From the NCBI GenBank assembly GCA_027001105.1, contig JALTMZ010000178.1, positions 1,540-11,840 of the forward strand: 10,301 nt of DNA, read 5' to 3'. Positions 1 to 7,866 of this stretch are shown here, piece by piece. The notes beneath the pieces were generated by a model that saw nothing but the letters and a program-made list of their open reading frames with translations, did not search any database and was not told the DNA's origin. The translations under genes were made by a program, and so were the position numbers. Within the stretch, counting starts at the first letter, position 1; the number at the start of each line of letters is the position of its first letter. This DNA comes from Thermococcus sp. (lineage in GTDB: Archaea > Methanobacteriota_B > Thermococci > Thermococcales > Thermococcaceae).

Positions 1-1
1 A

Positions 2-453
2 ACGAATCCCGAATATGGCGTATTTTTAAAAGAATGGGGCAAGGTTAGAGTTCGATCACAGCACCACATTGGAACCCTTCTTGCTGAGGGAGAGTTCAGG
101 TTAATTCCAGATATCACAATTGAAGCTTCAAGCTACAGGATAGTCCTAGACACAAAGTACAAAGTCCTGAAAGGTGAGGACAAGAAGCTTGGAGTATCTC
201 AGGGGGATCTTTATCAAATGTACGCTTATGCAACTCATTGGAATGCCGATGCTGTAGTATTGCTTTATCAAGCATTATCGGAGAGCCAAAGAAAATGTGG
301 CACTTCAACGTCTCAACTGCTAAAGGTATACGAGAAGTGCCTCTGTTCATTAGAACTGTCTATCTGGGGCACGACTTTCTCGGAAACGGTTGGAAATTAT
401 TCTTAGGAGAGATTAGGGGTATTTTGAATGAGATTATCAACACAATGTCCTAA
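2..453 (+). pseudogene. mcrC: McrC-like restriction subunit, 3' part, frameshifted
   Basis: McrC is the nuclease partner of the McrB GTPase in the McrBC modified-DNA restriction system. The gene enters from the left edge open in the frame beginning at base 2. That frame shows the PD-(D/E)xK nuclease core of the family: LIPDI, with the Asp at about 110-112, and LDTKYK at about 146-163 carrying Asp and Lys. The helix motif DLYQMYAYA (about 209-235) and the strand VVLLY follow. At about 269 the family-like sequence jumps to the frame beginning at base 1, where it reads SIIGEPKKMWHF and continues to a stop at 451-453. Adding one C after TAT at 266-268 would give LLYPSIIGEP, the expected McrC pattern, so a one-base deletion is the simplest explanation. 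Read without correction, the first frame ends at 404-406 with an unrelated tail. It may be a true pseudogene or a sequencing error; the nuclease residues themselves are intact. Confidence 0.75.
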
Positions 454-523
454 CTAAACATGAACACCTAAATCATGAAATTGAATTCGCCAAATGCCTT
501 AAAAGCTGTTGTGCTGAGAAGCC

Positions 524-530
524 TTATAAA
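524..530 (+). promoter_or_regulatory. ftsY TATA box
   Basis: TTATAAA, preceded by a purine-rich stretch (GAGAAG, 515-520) that would serve as the TFB recognition element. Its centre is 36 bases before the ftsY ATG, predicting a transcript start near 553 and a leader of about 10 bases. The ribosome site GGTGA at 555-559 then falls just inside the leader. Inferred from sequence only. Confidence 0.5.
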
Positions 531-562
531 CTCCCCACCTAATTCAATTCTGGTGGTGAAAT

Positions 563-1465
563 ATGTTTGGAAAGCTTAAAGAAAAGTTAAGCTCATTTGT
601 TGATAAGGTTGCTCAAACTGAAATAAAGGAAAAAGACGTTGAAGAGGCTCTGTGGGATTTGGAGCTGGAGCTTTTAGAGGCAGATGTGGCATTAGAGGTC
701 GTTGAAGAGCTGAAGGAAAAAATCAAACAGCAGTTGGTTGGGCAAAAAGTTAAGATTGGAACGGATAAGAAAAAGATCGTTGAAGACGCTGTAAGGAATG
801 CTGTTCTTGAAGTTCTCACACCTGAGAGGAAAATCAACCTCCTTGAGAGAATAAAAACAAAGAAAGAGAAGCCCTTTGTCATAGTGTTTGTTGGGTTCAA
901 TGGCTCTGGAAAAACAACCACAATAGCTAAGCTCGCTCATTGGCTTAAGAAACATGGCTTAAGTTCAGTGATAGCGGCAAGTGATACATTTAGAGCTGGA
1001 GCAATTGAGCAGGTGGAGGAGCATGCAAGGAGAGTCGGTGTTAGAGTAATTAAGCACCGCTATGGCGCTGATCCAGCTGCTGTGGCTTACGATGCGATCC
1101 AGCACGCAAAAGCAAGGGGCATTGATGTTGTTTTAGTCGACACAGCTGGGAGAAATGAACTGAACAGGAACCTTATGGATGAGATGAAAAAGATTGTTAG
1201 AGTTACAAAGCCTGACTTGGTAATCTTCGTTGGCGATGCCTTGGCAGGAAATGCCATAATTGAACAAGCGAGGCAGTTCAATGAAGCAGTGAAGATCGAT
1301 GGGGTAATCCTTACAAAGCTTGATGCCGATGCAAGAGGAGGAGCAGCGTTAAGTATAAGCCACGCAATTGGAGCACCGATACTCTTTGTGGGCATTGGGC
1401 AGGGGTATGATGACCTAAAAGAGTTCGATGAAAAGTGGATGATCGAGAAGATCTTTGGAGAATGA
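563..1465 (+). CDS. ftsY: FtsY, signal recognition particle receptor GTPase
   Basis: FtsY docks the SRP-ribosome complex at the membrane and, with SRP54, hydrolyses GTP to hand the nascent chain to the SecYE channel. The 300-residue protein has a charged helical N domain (about 1-95) followed by the NG-type GTPase domain. Visible motifs are the P-loop GFNGSGKT (111-118), the SRP-GTPase signature DTFRAGA (141-147), G3 DTAGR (193-197), G4 TKLD (251-254) and the closing GIGQ (277-280). The long acidic N-terminal extension of bacterial FtsY is absent and the N domain starts almost at once, as in archaea; together with the FtsY-type G-domain sequence this separates it from SRP54, which also has a methionine-rich M domain. 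The ATG at 563 follows GGTGGTGA (552-559) closely. The gene appears monocistronic: it has its own TATA box, a broken mcrC upstream and 135 bases to the next gene. In many archaea ftsY follows ribosomal protein and prefoldin genes; they are not seen here. Confidence 0.97.
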   Translation: MFGKLKEKLSSFVDKVAQTEIKEKDVEEALWDLELELLEADVALEVVEELKEKIKQQLVGQKVKIGTDKKKIVEDAVRNAVLEVLTPERKINLLERIKTKKEKPFVIVFVGFNGSGKTTTIAKLAHWLKKHGLSSVIAASDTFRAGAIEQVEEHARRVGVRVIKHRYGADPAAVAYDAIQHAKARGIDVVLVDTAGRNELNRNLMDEMKKIVRVTKPDLVIFVGDALAGNAIIEQARQFNEAVKIDGVILTKLDADARGGAALSISHAIGAPILFVGIGQGYDDLKEFDEKWMIEKIFGE

Positions 1466-1500
1466 ATTCTATTTCCTATTCTTATGTCCAATTTTATGCA

Positions 1501-1551
1501 TGCAAAAATTTTTAAAGTCTCGCATCTATGTTTCTGTGGAAAATTTTTGCA
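1501..1551. repeat. 12-bp inverted repeat upstream of aIF1A
   Basis: TGCAAAAATTTT at 1501-1512 is the exact reverse complement of AAAATTTTTGCA at 1540-1551, with 27 bases between the arms. It lies in the ftsY-aIF1A spacer. The left arm runs into TTTTTAAAG (1509-1517), which could be a T-run terminator for ftsY or a second TATA-like element. The arms are AT-rich, so chance cannot be excluded. Confidence 0.5.
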
Positions 1552-1554
1552 AAG

Positions 1555-1576
1555 CTTATGCTTATAAATGCATAAG
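1555..1576. promoter_or_regulatory. inverted repeat flanking the aIF1A TATA box
   Basis: CTTATGC (1555-1561) and GCATAAG (1570-1576) are perfect reverse complements separated by the 8 bases TTATAAAT. The dyad is centred exactly on the proposed TATA box. A dimeric regulator bound here would block TBP and TFB. The 22-base site is the most conspicuous symmetry in this spacer. No known regulator is assigned; the regulatory role is inference. Confidence 0.45.
1562..1569 (+). promoter_or_regulatory. TATA box of the aIF1A operon
   Basis: TTATAAAT, centred about 35 bases before the aIF1A ATG, the same spacing seen at ftsY, mptA and the TIP26-like gene. The predicted transcript start is about 1591, giving a leader of roughly 10 bases. 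The flanking bases are not very purine-rich, so the TFB element is weak. It probably drives the whole block 1601-8693, since no later gap in that block is long enough for a comparable promoter. Confidence 0.5.
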
Positions 1577-1587
1577 TTTTAATCACT

Positions 1588-1596
1588 GGAGGTGAT
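1588..1596 (+). promoter_or_regulatory. strong Shine-Dalgarno site deciding the aIF1A start
   Basis: GGAGGTGAT matches the archaeal anti-Shine-Dalgarno over all nine bases. The in-frame GTG at 1592 and ATG at 1595 lie inside this site, so the ATG at 1601, with a normal spacer behind it, is the likely start. Confidence 0.7.
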
Positions 1597-1600
1597 GCTC

Positions 1601-1945
1601 ATGGCAAGACCCAGAAGAGACAATAGGAAAGTTGAAGGTGATGAGGTTATTAGGGTTCCCCTTCCGGAAGGGAACCAGCTCTTTGGGGTTGTCGAGCAGG
1701 CTTTAGGAGCTGGATGGATGGACGTTAGATGTGAGGATGGAAAAGTCAGGAGATGCAGAATCCCTGGAAGGCTTAAGAGAAGGATGTGGATTAAGGTCGG
1801 GGACCTGGTAATAGTCCAGCCCTGGCCTGTCCAAACGGACAAGAGAGGCGACATTGTGTATAGATATACAAGAACCCAAGTCGATTGGCTTATAAGAAAA
1901 GGAAAGATAAGTCAGGAGTTTTTAACCGGTGGATTAACGCTGTGA
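1601..1945 (+). CDS. eif1a: translation initiation factor aIF1A
   Basis: aIF1A binds the A site of the 30S subunit and helps place initiator tRNA and mRNA during archaeal initiation. The product is 114 residues, the usual size. It has the basic N-terminal tail [10 protein letters not shown], then an OB fold (about 18-95) with family-typical stretches: [18 protein letters not shown], the cysteine-containing strand [16 protein letters not shown], and the [17 protein letters not shown] segment. A short helical tail follows the fold (DWLIRKGKI). It is the first gene of the tightly packed block. RIO1 starts 6 bases after its stop, so the two are surely co-transcribed. The start at 1601 was chosen over the in-frame GTG at 1592 and ATG at 1595 because those lie within the ribosome-binding site. 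The call rests on family recognition and is firm. Confidence 0.96.
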   Translation: MARPRRDNRKVEGDEVIRVPLPEGNQLFGVVEQALGAGWMDVRCEDGKVRRCRIPGRLKRRMWIKVGDLVIVQPWPVQTDKRGDIVYRYTRTQVDWLIRKGKISQEFLTGGLTL

Positions 1946-1951
1946 TGTTCT

Positions 1952-2722
1952 ATGGAGAGATTTGATAGGGAGATTGCAGAGATACTTGGATTAGACGAGC
2001 GTAGGGAAAAGGACAGCGAACTGTTCAAAGTTTTCAGCGAGGTATTTGACAAAACAACCGTTGAAACCTTAAGCTACTTCCACAGGAGGGGCAAAATAGA
2101 GCAACTCTTGGGAGTGATTTCAACAGGTAAAGAAGCAAATGTCTTTATGGGAACTGACAGCAAAGGCGATAAAATAGCAGTTAAAATCTACCGCACCTAC
2201 ACAACAGAATTCAGAAGAATTTGGGAGTATTTAGCAGCTGATCCAAGAGTTGGCTACCTCCCCAAAGACATAAGAAAGCTTGTCTTTGTCTGGACAAGGA
2301 GAGAATTCAAAAATCTGCAGAGGGCGATGAAATATGCAGTTAGAGCACCAGAACCAATTGCTTTCCGCAACAACATCTTAATAATGGAGTTCATTGGAGA
2401 TGAAACTCCCGCACCGCGCTTAAAAGATGTGGAAAAGGTATTGGAAAAGAGAGACTTCGAAGAGCTTTATGAGTTCTCGATGAACGCAATAGAGAGGCTC
2501 TGGAAGAGGGGAGATATGGTTCATGGTGATTTAAGCGAGTACAACATCTTGATTTGGGAAAGGCCCGTAATAATTGACTGGTCTCAGGCAACTGTGAAGA
2601 GGAATAGGATGAGCTTAACTCTGCTGTATCGCGATTTGAGGAATATCATCAATTACTTCGGTAGGAAAGGGGTTGCTGTTGATGATCTTGAGGAGAAGTT
2701 CAAAGAGCTGACGGGTGATTGA
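1952..2722 (+). CDS. rio1: RIO1-type atypical serine protein kinase
   Basis: RIO kinases are atypical kinase/ATPases that act late in small-subunit ribosome maturation. The 256-residue protein shows the RIO layout: an N-terminal helical part (1-52), the nucleotide loop STGKEANV (57-64) in place of the glycine loop of ordinary kinases, the ATP-anchoring Lys78 in AVKIY, a hinge around MEFIG (145-149), the catalytic loop HGDLSEYN (191-198; Asp193, Asn198) and the metal motif IIDW (207-210; Asp209). Every key residue is present. The STGKEANV loop and the short N-terminal part favour RIO1 over RIO2, which carries an N-terminal winged helix. The gene sits between aIF1A and the KH protein with gaps of 6 and 1 bases. 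That grouping fits a shared role on the 30S subunit, because eukaryotic Rio1 and the Dim2/Pno1 KH protein both act in late 40S maturation. Confidence 0.93.
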   Translation: MERFDREIAEILGLDERREKDSELFKVFSEVFDKTTVETLSYFHRRGKIEQLLGVISTGKEANVFMGTDSKGDKIAVKIYRTYTTEFRRIWEYLAADPRVGYLPKDIRKLVFVWTRREFKNLQRAMKYAVRAPEPIAFRNNILIMEFIGDETPAPRLKDVEKVLEKRDFEELYEFSMNAIERLWKRGDMVHGDLSEYNILIWERPVIIDWSQATVKRNRMSLTLLYRDLRNIINYFGRKGVAVDDLEEKFKELTGD

Positions 2723-2723
2723 T

Positions 2724-3392
2724 ATGGGAGATGAGTTTGATAAGCTGCTCAAAAAGTATGAGTATGTTGATAAAGAAGGGGAGAGGAGAAGTGAGTTTGA
2801 GGAGAGCATAGATTATGAAGCCTTTGGTGAGCAGGAAGAATTTGTGAGAATACCCAAAGAGAGAATTGGGGTTCTCATTGGAAAGAAAGGTTCAACCAAG
2901 AAGAAGATTGAGGAGATTACAAAGACCAAAATTGAGGTGGATAGTGAAACTGGTGAAGTTTTCATAAGCTCAACTGAAAAAACAGACGACCCATTAGCAG
3001 TATGGAAAGCAAGAGATGTTGTAATGGCTATTGGTAGAGGATTTTCACCCGAGAGGGCTTTCCGCTTGTTCAACGAAGGTGAAGTTCTTGAGATAATTAA
3101 CTTAAGCGACATAATCATCGGAAACGAAAAGAATGCTCTGCCAAGAATCAGAGGGAGGATTATTGGTAGGAAAGGTAGGACAAGAGAGATCATTGAGGAA
3201 ATGAGCGGTGCTGATATTAGTGTTTACGGTAAAACAGTTGCCATCATCGGGAACCCTATTCAGGTTGAGATCGCCAAAACGGCTATAGAAAAGCTGGCGA
3301 AGGGTTCCCCCCACGGAACGGTGTATAAGTATCTGGAAAGGAGAAAGAAGGATTTGGAGCTTGAAGGAGGCGTTTATTATGGCAAAGGCTAA
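2724..3392 (+). CDS. two-KH-domain RNA-binding protein, Dim2/Pno1-like
   Basis: This is the archaeal relative of eukaryotic Dim2/Pno1 (Krr1 type), which binds near the 3' end of small-subunit rRNA during final maturation. The 222-residue product has a charged N-terminal tail, a first KH domain (about 38-105) with the loop GKKG (53-56) and a second (about 118-192) with GRKG (148-151), both intact GxxG RNA-grip loops. The basic C-terminal segment GSPHGTVYKYLERR (194-207) is typical of this family. I chose the ATG at 2724, one base after the RIO1 stop, because GGGTGA (2713-2718) is well placed for it; the in-frame GTG at 2715 lies inside that site. The gene overlaps top6B by 14 bases at its end. 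Function in rRNA maturation is inferred from the family and from the neighbouring kinase and aIF1A. Confidence 0.9.
   Translation: MGDEFDKLLKKYEYVDKEGERRSEFEESIDYEAFGEQEEFVRIPKERIGVLIGKKGSTKKKIEEITKTKIEVDSETGEVFISSTEKTDDPLAVWKARDVVMAIGRGFSPERAFRLFNEGEVLEIINLSDIIIGNEKNALPRIRGRIIGRKGRTREIIEEMSGADISVYGKTVAIIGNPIQVEIAKTAIEKLAKGSPHGTVYKYLERRKKDLELEGGVYYGKG
3364..3370 (+). promoter_or_regulatory. Shine-Dalgarno of top6B inside the KH gene
   Basis: AAGGAGG lies within the last codons of the KH gene, 8 bases before the ATG at 3379. It rules out the upstream TTG at 3361 as start. Translation of top6B is probably coupled to that of the KH gene. Confidence 0.65.
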
Positions 3393-5091
3393 AGAACTCT
3401 TTAAAGAATTTAAAATCCAGAGTGTCAGCGAGTTCTTCAGAAGAAACGCCGCAATGTTAGGATACACTGGGAAAATTCGCTCCCTTACGACAGTAGTTCA
3501 CGAAGCCGTTACAAATTCCCTGGATGCATGTGAGGAAGCAGGAATTCTGCCTTATGTAAGGGTTGAAATAGAGGAGCTGGGGAAGGAGCACTACAAGATA
3601 ATCGTCGAGGACAACGGCCCTGGAATTCCGGAGAAGTTCATAACTCACGTTTTTGGAAAGATGCTTGCCGGTACAAAGGCTCACAGAAATATACAGAGCA
3701 GAGGCCAGCAAGGTATAGGCATCAGCGGTGCAGTGATGTTTGCTCAAATTACAAGCGGAAAGGCAACACGCGTAATAACCTCAACGGGTGGAGACGAGAT
3801 AATTGAGGCATGGGTTAAGATTGATGTTGAAAAGAATGAGGGTAAAATCGTCAAGAAGATTAAGCATCCAAATCCGACAGGCTGGAGAGGAACGAGAATA
3901 GAGCTGGAGGTCAAGAACGTTAAGTATGTTCGCTCAAAGCAGGGTGTTTTCTGGTATCTCAAGCTCACTGCTATAGCAAATCCCCACGCTCATATTGAAC
4001 TGATTGAGCCTGATGGGAAGCTTATTGTCTTCCCACGCTCAAGTGAAGAAGTTCCAAAACCTCCCGTAGAGATGAAGCCGCATCCAAGGGGAGTTATGAC
4101 AGATGATGTTTACAGAATGGCGAAGAGAACAAGAAAAAACACCGTAAAAAGATTTTTGATTTCTGAGTTCTCAAGAATCAGCGATAGGAAGATAGATGAG
4201 CTCATCAAGTACATAGCCGCAATCAGGCTTATCAACAGCGAAGAGGACAAGAGAATAAAAGATGAGCTCTTTGAGAGATTAGCTAAGGGTGAAGTGGATT
4301 TAATTCTGAGAAGCTATGGGAGAAGGGCAAAGAAAGTTATCAGAGAGGTTCAAAAGCTCATGGACAAACCCCCAGAGAAGCTCACTTGGCATGAGGCTGA
4401 AGAAATAGTGGAAGCATTTAAGTACATTAAGTTCTTAGCGCCTCCAACCCACGGTTTGAGACCGATTGGGGAGGAAAACATCGTTAAAGGTCTCACGGGA
4501 ATCCTCAAGCCAGAGTTTGTAACTGCAGTTACGAGACCACCTAAGGTTTACCGCGGCGGTATTCCATTCCAAGTTGAAATTGGCTTGGCATATGGTGGTG
4601 AGCTTGAAAGCTCATTTAATCTGCTCAGATACGCCAACAGGGTTCCGCTCTTATTCGATGCAGGCGCATGTGTAACAACAACGGCAGCAAGGAGTATAGA
4701 CTGGAAGAGGTATAAGGTTGAAGATCTGGATAGAGCACCTCTAACACTTCTAATCAATGTCATCAGCGTCCACGTTCCTTACACCTCAACAGGGAAGCAG
4801 AGCATAGCCAATGAAGATGAAATTTATGAGGAGATAAGATTGGCAATAATGGAAGCTGCAAGAAGACTGCAGACATATTTAAGCGGCAAACACAGAAAGC
4901 TGTATCAGGTTAAGAGAAAGAAAACACTTCAGAAGTATGTTCCTGAAATAGCGAGAGCTTTAAGCATTTTAACAGGTGAGCCTGAGGAGAAAGTTAAGGA
5001 ATATTTCATCAGTCTGATTGAGAGGAAGTTTGAAACTGTTGAGGAGACATTAGAACAGCCAGCGGAGGTTGAAGCAGATGCTGAAGCGTGA
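3379..5091 (+). CDS. top6B: DNA topoisomerase VI subunit B
   Basis: Top6B is the ATPase subunit of type IIB topoisomerase VI. With Top6A it forms an A2B2 enzyme that relaxes and decatenates DNA by passing one duplex through a double-strand break. The 570-residue product has the GHKL ATPase fold in order: the N box EAVTNSLDA with Glu42 and Asn46, VEDNGPGIP (76-84) with Asp78, the glycine-rich lid [10 protein letters not shown] (109-118) and GTRIELEV (171-178). A helix-two-turn-helix region follows (about 230-370), here with a charged helical segment (about 285-345). The transducer domain (about 375-530) carries the switch lysine in TSTGKQSIA (Lys473), and the protein ends in an acidic tail. 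It is somewhat longer than the roughly 530-residue Sulfolobus protein, as in other euryarchaea. The ATG at 3379 follows AAGGAGG and overlaps the KH gene by 14 bases. Confidence 0.97.
   Translation: MAKAKELFKEFKIQSVSEFFRRNAAMLGYTGKIRSLTTVVHEAVTNSLDACEEAGILPYVRVEIEELGKEHYKIIVEDNGPGIPEKFITHVFGKMLAGTKAHRNIQSRGQQGIGISGAVMFAQITSGKATRVITSTGGDEIIEAWVKIDVEKNEGKIVKKIKHPNPTGWRGTRIELEVKNVKYVRSKQGVFWYLKLTAIANPHAHIELIEPDGKLIVFPRSSEEVPKPPVEMKPHPRGVMTDDVYRMAKRTRKNTVKRFLISEFSRISDRKIDELIKYIAAIRLINSEEDKRIKDELFERLAKGEVDLILRSYGRRAKKVIREVQKLMDKPPEKLTWHEAEEIVEAFKYIKFLAPPTHGLRPIGEENIVKGLTGILKPEFVTAVTRPPKVYRGGIPFQVEIGLAYGGELESSFNLLRYANRVPLLFDAGACVTTTAARSIDWKRYKVEDLDRAPLTLLINVISVHVPYTSTGKQSIANEDEIYEEIRLAIMEAARRLQTYLSGKHRKLYQVKRKKTLQKYVPEIARALSILTGEPEEKVKEYFISLIERKFETVEETLEQPAEVEADAEA
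5062..5068 (+). promoter_or_regulatory. Shine-Dalgarno of top6A inside top6B
   Basis: GCGGAGG lies in the final codons of top6B, 9 bases before the ATG at 5078. The in-frame TTG at 5069 abuts it with no spacer and the ATG at 5093 is too far away, so 5078 is preferred. Confidence 0.55.
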
Positions 5092-6223
5092 AATGCCGAA
5101 GGAGCGCTTTGCATATGATCCGCAGAAAGTTCTCCGCAAATTGGAAGAGCTTGGAAGAGAAATCCTTGAAGAGGTCAGACAAGGAAAGAACCCTTACCTT
5201 GACATCCCAACAAGGGGACTCAACAACGTTTACTTTGACGAGGTCAAGAGAGTCATCAGGATGGGAAATAAGCTCTCAAGGAGATACTTTCTCAATGTTG
5301 CTCATGCGAGAAAGTTCATGCAGACCCTGCTAATAGCAGCTTATGTAAAAAGATTGGTGAGTGAAGGAAAGCACGCGAGCTTGAGAGAAGCCTACTATGC
5401 CAACAAGCATACAATCCCCGGAACCAAGGAAAACACATTTGAAGATCAGAGCGAGAGCGACCCAGTTATTGAAGACTTGGAGAGGATGCTTGGCGTCCTA
5501 AGAGAAGAGATGCACTTAACTGCTGACAGAAGAGGTTACGTCTACGGAGACATAACAATCAGAGATGGCGAAGATGAGTTCAACACCTCAAAGCTCGGTA
5601 TGGGCGGCTGGGCTGTTCCAGGAACAGTTGAACACATTCAGTTCGTTGATATAAATGTTGACTACGCTTTAGTCGTAGAGACAGCAGCTATGGCTGACCG
5701 TCTGATTGAAGAAAAGTTCCCGAAGAAGGAAAGAGCTTTGATCATTGCAACTCAAGGACAGGCTTCAAGAGGTGTGAGAAGATTAATCCACCGTCTGCAC
5801 TACGAAGAAGGATTACCAATCATAGTCTTTACAGATGGCGACCCATACGGTTGGTACATCTACTCAACGATAAAGCAGGGTTCAATCAATCTCGCATACC
5901 TCAGTGAGAAGCTTGCAACGCCTGAAGCAAAATTCGTTGGAATGACCATGGATGACATCAAGAAATATGGCTTAGAGAACGTTACAGAAAAGCTCAAGGG
6001 AATTCCGCCGAATAAGAAAGGCGGCCCAACGGGAGACTACAAGAGGATCATCGAGGAGATGAACTATCCATGGTTCCAAACCAAGGAGTGGCAGAGACAA
6101 TTAAAGCTTGCCTTACAGTGGGGAGTAAGAATTGAGCAACAGGCTTTGGCTAACAAAAGCTTAGAGTTCGTCGCCAAGAAGTACCTGCCTGAAAAAATTG
6201 CGAACGAGGAGTTGCTGCCATGA
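5078..6223 (+). CDS. top6A: DNA topoisomerase VI subunit A (Spo11-like)
   Basis: Top6A is the DNA-cleaving subunit of topoisomerase VI and the archaeal relative of the meiotic break protein Spo11. The 381-residue product has an N-terminal arm, a winged-helix CAP-like domain (about 70-150) with the active-site motif LREAYY (102-107), where the second tyrosine, Tyr107, should be the nucleophile, and a Toprim domain with the metal residues Glu201 ([11 protein letters not shown]) and Asp253/Asp255 (TDGDPYGWY). All catalytic residues are present and the length is usual for the family. The ATG at 5078 overlaps top6B by 14 bases, so the subunits are probably made in coupled fashion. The next gene starts within its stop codon (ATGA). 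No intein or interruption is visible. Confidence 0.97.
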   Translation: MLKREMPKERFAYDPQKVLRKLEELGREILEEVRQGKNPYLDIPTRGLNNVYFDEVKRVIRMGNKLSRRYFLNVAHARKFMQTLLIAAYVKRLVSEGKHASLREAYYANKHTIPGTKENTFEDQSESDPVIEDLERMLGVLREEMHLTADRRGYVYGDITIRDGEDEFNTSKLGMGGWAVPGTVEHIQFVDINVDYALVVETAAMADRLIEEKFPKKERALIIATQGQASRGVRRLIHRLHYEEGLPIIVFTDGDPYGWYIYSTIKQGSINLAYLSEKLATPEAKFVGMTMDDIKKYGLENVTEKLKGIPPNKKGGPTGDYKRIIEEMNYPWFQTKEWQRQLKLALQWGVRIEQQALANKSLEFVAKKYLPEKIANEELLP

Positions 6224-7470
6224 CGACCACTGAGGAGCTGGTCGCTCAGGTGAACAAGATTTTGGACGATATTGGAATTGATATGGCAGGGTTATTTGAG
6301 AGTTTTGACATTCCCGTTCTTGTTTTCTACCTTAACAGAAACCTTGAGATTCTGAGAGAGTTCGAGGAAGAGCTCTCAAGAAGAGTTGGAGAAACCGTGC
6401 CTTCAGTTAGGGGGATAGATAAGAAGGAAAAGGATCCCCACATAAGATGGCTGTACAAGAAGAAGCACAACAGGATTCTGGCTCTTGAGAGGCTGAGAAG
6501 TGCAATAGTAGCGCACAAAATGGCATTGGCTTTGATCTCAGCGAACTATTCGTTTTACATTGGAAACAGGGAGATTGATCCAAAAACAATTAGAAAACAC
6601 GAAGAGATCAAAAAGATAAAGGTAGTTAAAAAACCAGCAGTCCTTGGAAGAATTGACGTGCTGCCTCACTTAGCATACTCTGGAGATGTTTTAAGGCTTC
6701 TTGGGCAGGAGAGTGTAGAAGTTAGAGAAGCATTTAAGCTCATAAAATCAAAGCTGAGGGAAAAAGGAGTTGTAAGGAAGAAGAGCTTCAGAATTGAGGT
6801 GGAGTATTGGGATAAGGGCAGATTGAGAAAGACAAGGCTTGATATTCCTACGGATGCAGATATAGAAAGTGAGCTCAGAAAAAGGTTTGGAAAACGCTTC
6901 CGCTGGAGAGTTTTAAGTTATGTGAAGACAAAAGGCGTCCTTATCAACAACCACTATACGATTGACAACCTTGCACTTGCCTATGCTGCATTCGATCCTG
7001 AAAAGGGGCCAGAGCTTTTGGGGCTTGATCTCTTCAGATACTACTTCTTAACTTCAGAAAAAGAGAGGGAAAGCCTTGGGTTATATCCTGACATAAAACT
7101 CTGCATTGACTGTCATTATTCAATCTTCGATCTGCCGTTTATGAAAGAAAAGGAGTTCAGAACTGGATTCGGGAGCATGATGATAATTCAGAAGTGTGAA
7201 ATTGAAAAGATGCTCAGCGGAAAGAGAAGCGAGATCTCAAACATACCGAACTACCTGCTTGGTGGGGCAATACTGTATGGTGTAAGCCCATTTGATGAGA
7301 AAAAAGTTGCAGAGCTCCTCGGATTGGATTTGGATAAGCTTGTGGAGGCTATCAGAAAACTTGTCCTTTCTGGTCTTCATAAGCCCCTCTTTACTAACTT
7401 AGAGAAGTTTGAGAAGTTTATGCCAAAGAGCGATAAAGCAAAGAGGTTTTTGGAGCTTCTTCAGGGGTGA
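6220..7470 (+). CDS. conserved archaeal protein, DUF530-like, unknown function
   Basis: A 416-residue soluble, charged protein with no recognisable catalytic motif. I believe it belongs to the archaeal DUF530 family, a recollection I cannot test here. The N-terminal 110 residues look helical and heptad-rich ([15 protein letters not shown], 42-56), followed by a basic middle (about 125-240, many Lys/Arg) that could contact nucleic acid. A cysteine pair CIDCH (295-299) with Cys326 further on might bind a metal, though a full four-ligand set is not obvious. The C-terminal part (about 360-415) resembles a small helical or winged-helix unit ([26 protein letters not shown] region). The ATG shares ATGA with the top6A stop, and a GAGGAG site lies just before it. 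The tight coupling suggests work linked to topoisomerase VI or to DNA, but that is inference only. Confidence 0.7.
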   Translation: MTTTEELVAQVNKILDDIGIDMAGLFESFDIPVLVFYLNRNLEILREFEEELSRRVGETVPSVRGIDKKEKDPHIRWLYKKKHNRILALERLRSAIVAHKMALALISANYSFYIGNREIDPKTIRKHEEIKKIKVVKKPAVLGRIDVLPHLAYSGDVLRLLGQESVEVREAFKLIKSKLREKGVVRKKSFRIEVEYWDKGRLRKTRLDIPTDADIESELRKRFGKRFRWRVLSYVKTKGVLINNHYTIDNLALAYAAFDPEKGPELLGLDLFRYYFLTSEKERESLGLYPDIKLCIDCHYSIFDLPFMKEKEFRTGFGSMMIIQKCEIEKMLSGKRSEISNIPNYLLGGAILYGVSPFDEKKVAELLGLDLDKLVEAIRKLVLSGLHKPLFTNLEKFEKFMPKSDKAKRFLELLQG

Positions 7471-7476
7471 GAGATT

Positions 7477-7866
7477 GTGAGGGTTGAGATAACTGCGAGG
7501 AACAACGAGGAGTTGCTGAGAAAAATAGATGAGCTCCTTAATGAGGATGTGAGGGAGGTTTATATAAACCTGAGACCTACAAAAGAAATACTTGTGAGAA
7601 TCTTGGAAAATGCTCCAAACGTAAAACTCATAGGCTGCCCCCCAAGCCTGTACCCAAAGGTCTCAAAGAGGGTTATAAGAGCACTAAGGCAAATGGGTAT
7701 TGAGGTAGTACCGATCAAAAAATCGAGAGGCAGGCCGAGAAAGTATGACGAAGCTGTTCTTCTCAGAATCAGAGAGCTCATGACTCAGGGAAAGAGTCCA
7801 AAAGAGATAAGTAGAGAGCTTGGTATCCCACTAAGAACCATCTACTACATGCTTAACGGTAGATGA
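7477..7866 (+). CDS. small protein with Hin-type helix-turn-helix
   Basis: A 129-residue protein of two parts. Residues 1-80 form an alpha/beta unit (NLRPTKEILVRILENAPNVK, then PPSLYPKVSKRVIRAL) that reminds me of the archaeal DUF1699 family; this is from memory and uncertain. After the AT-hook-like linker RGRPRK (84-89) comes a helix-turn-helix (about 92-127: LLRIRELMTQGKSPKEISRE, then LGIPLRTIYYML) like the C-terminal DNA-binding end of Hin/resolvase serine recombinases. The recombinase catalytic domain is absent, so it is not a recombinase. It is probably a DNA-binding regulator or architectural factor. Start is GTG 7477, six bases after GGGGTGA (7464-7470), which contains the stop of the upstream gene. 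The next gene overlaps its stop (ATGA). It could regulate its own operon, but no target is shown. Confidence 0.75.
   Translation: MRVEITARNNEELLRKIDELLNEDVREVYINLRPTKEILVRILENAPNVKLIGCPPSLYPKVSKRVIRALRQMGIEVVPIKKSRGRPRKYDEAVLLRIRELMTQGKSPKEISRELGIPLRTIYYMLNGR

Noticed and set aside
454..562. Possible small RNA gene between mcrC and ftsY
   Set aside because: No box C/D pair, no stable long stem and no tRNA-like motifs seen; only the ftsY promoter is supported.
1087..1491. 134-codon minus-strand open frame opposite ftsY
   Set aside because: Entirely opposite the conserved GTPase domain of ftsY; composition is what codon bias on the + strand would produce.
3361..3378. Upstream TTG start for top6B
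   Set aside because: It lies before and across the AAGGAGG ribosome site; ATG 3379 has correct spacing.
7477..7866. Resolvase or invertase (mobile element) gene
   Set aside because: Only the helix-turn-helix end resembles recombinases. There is no catalytic domain, no flanking repeats, and the gene is embedded in a tight operon.
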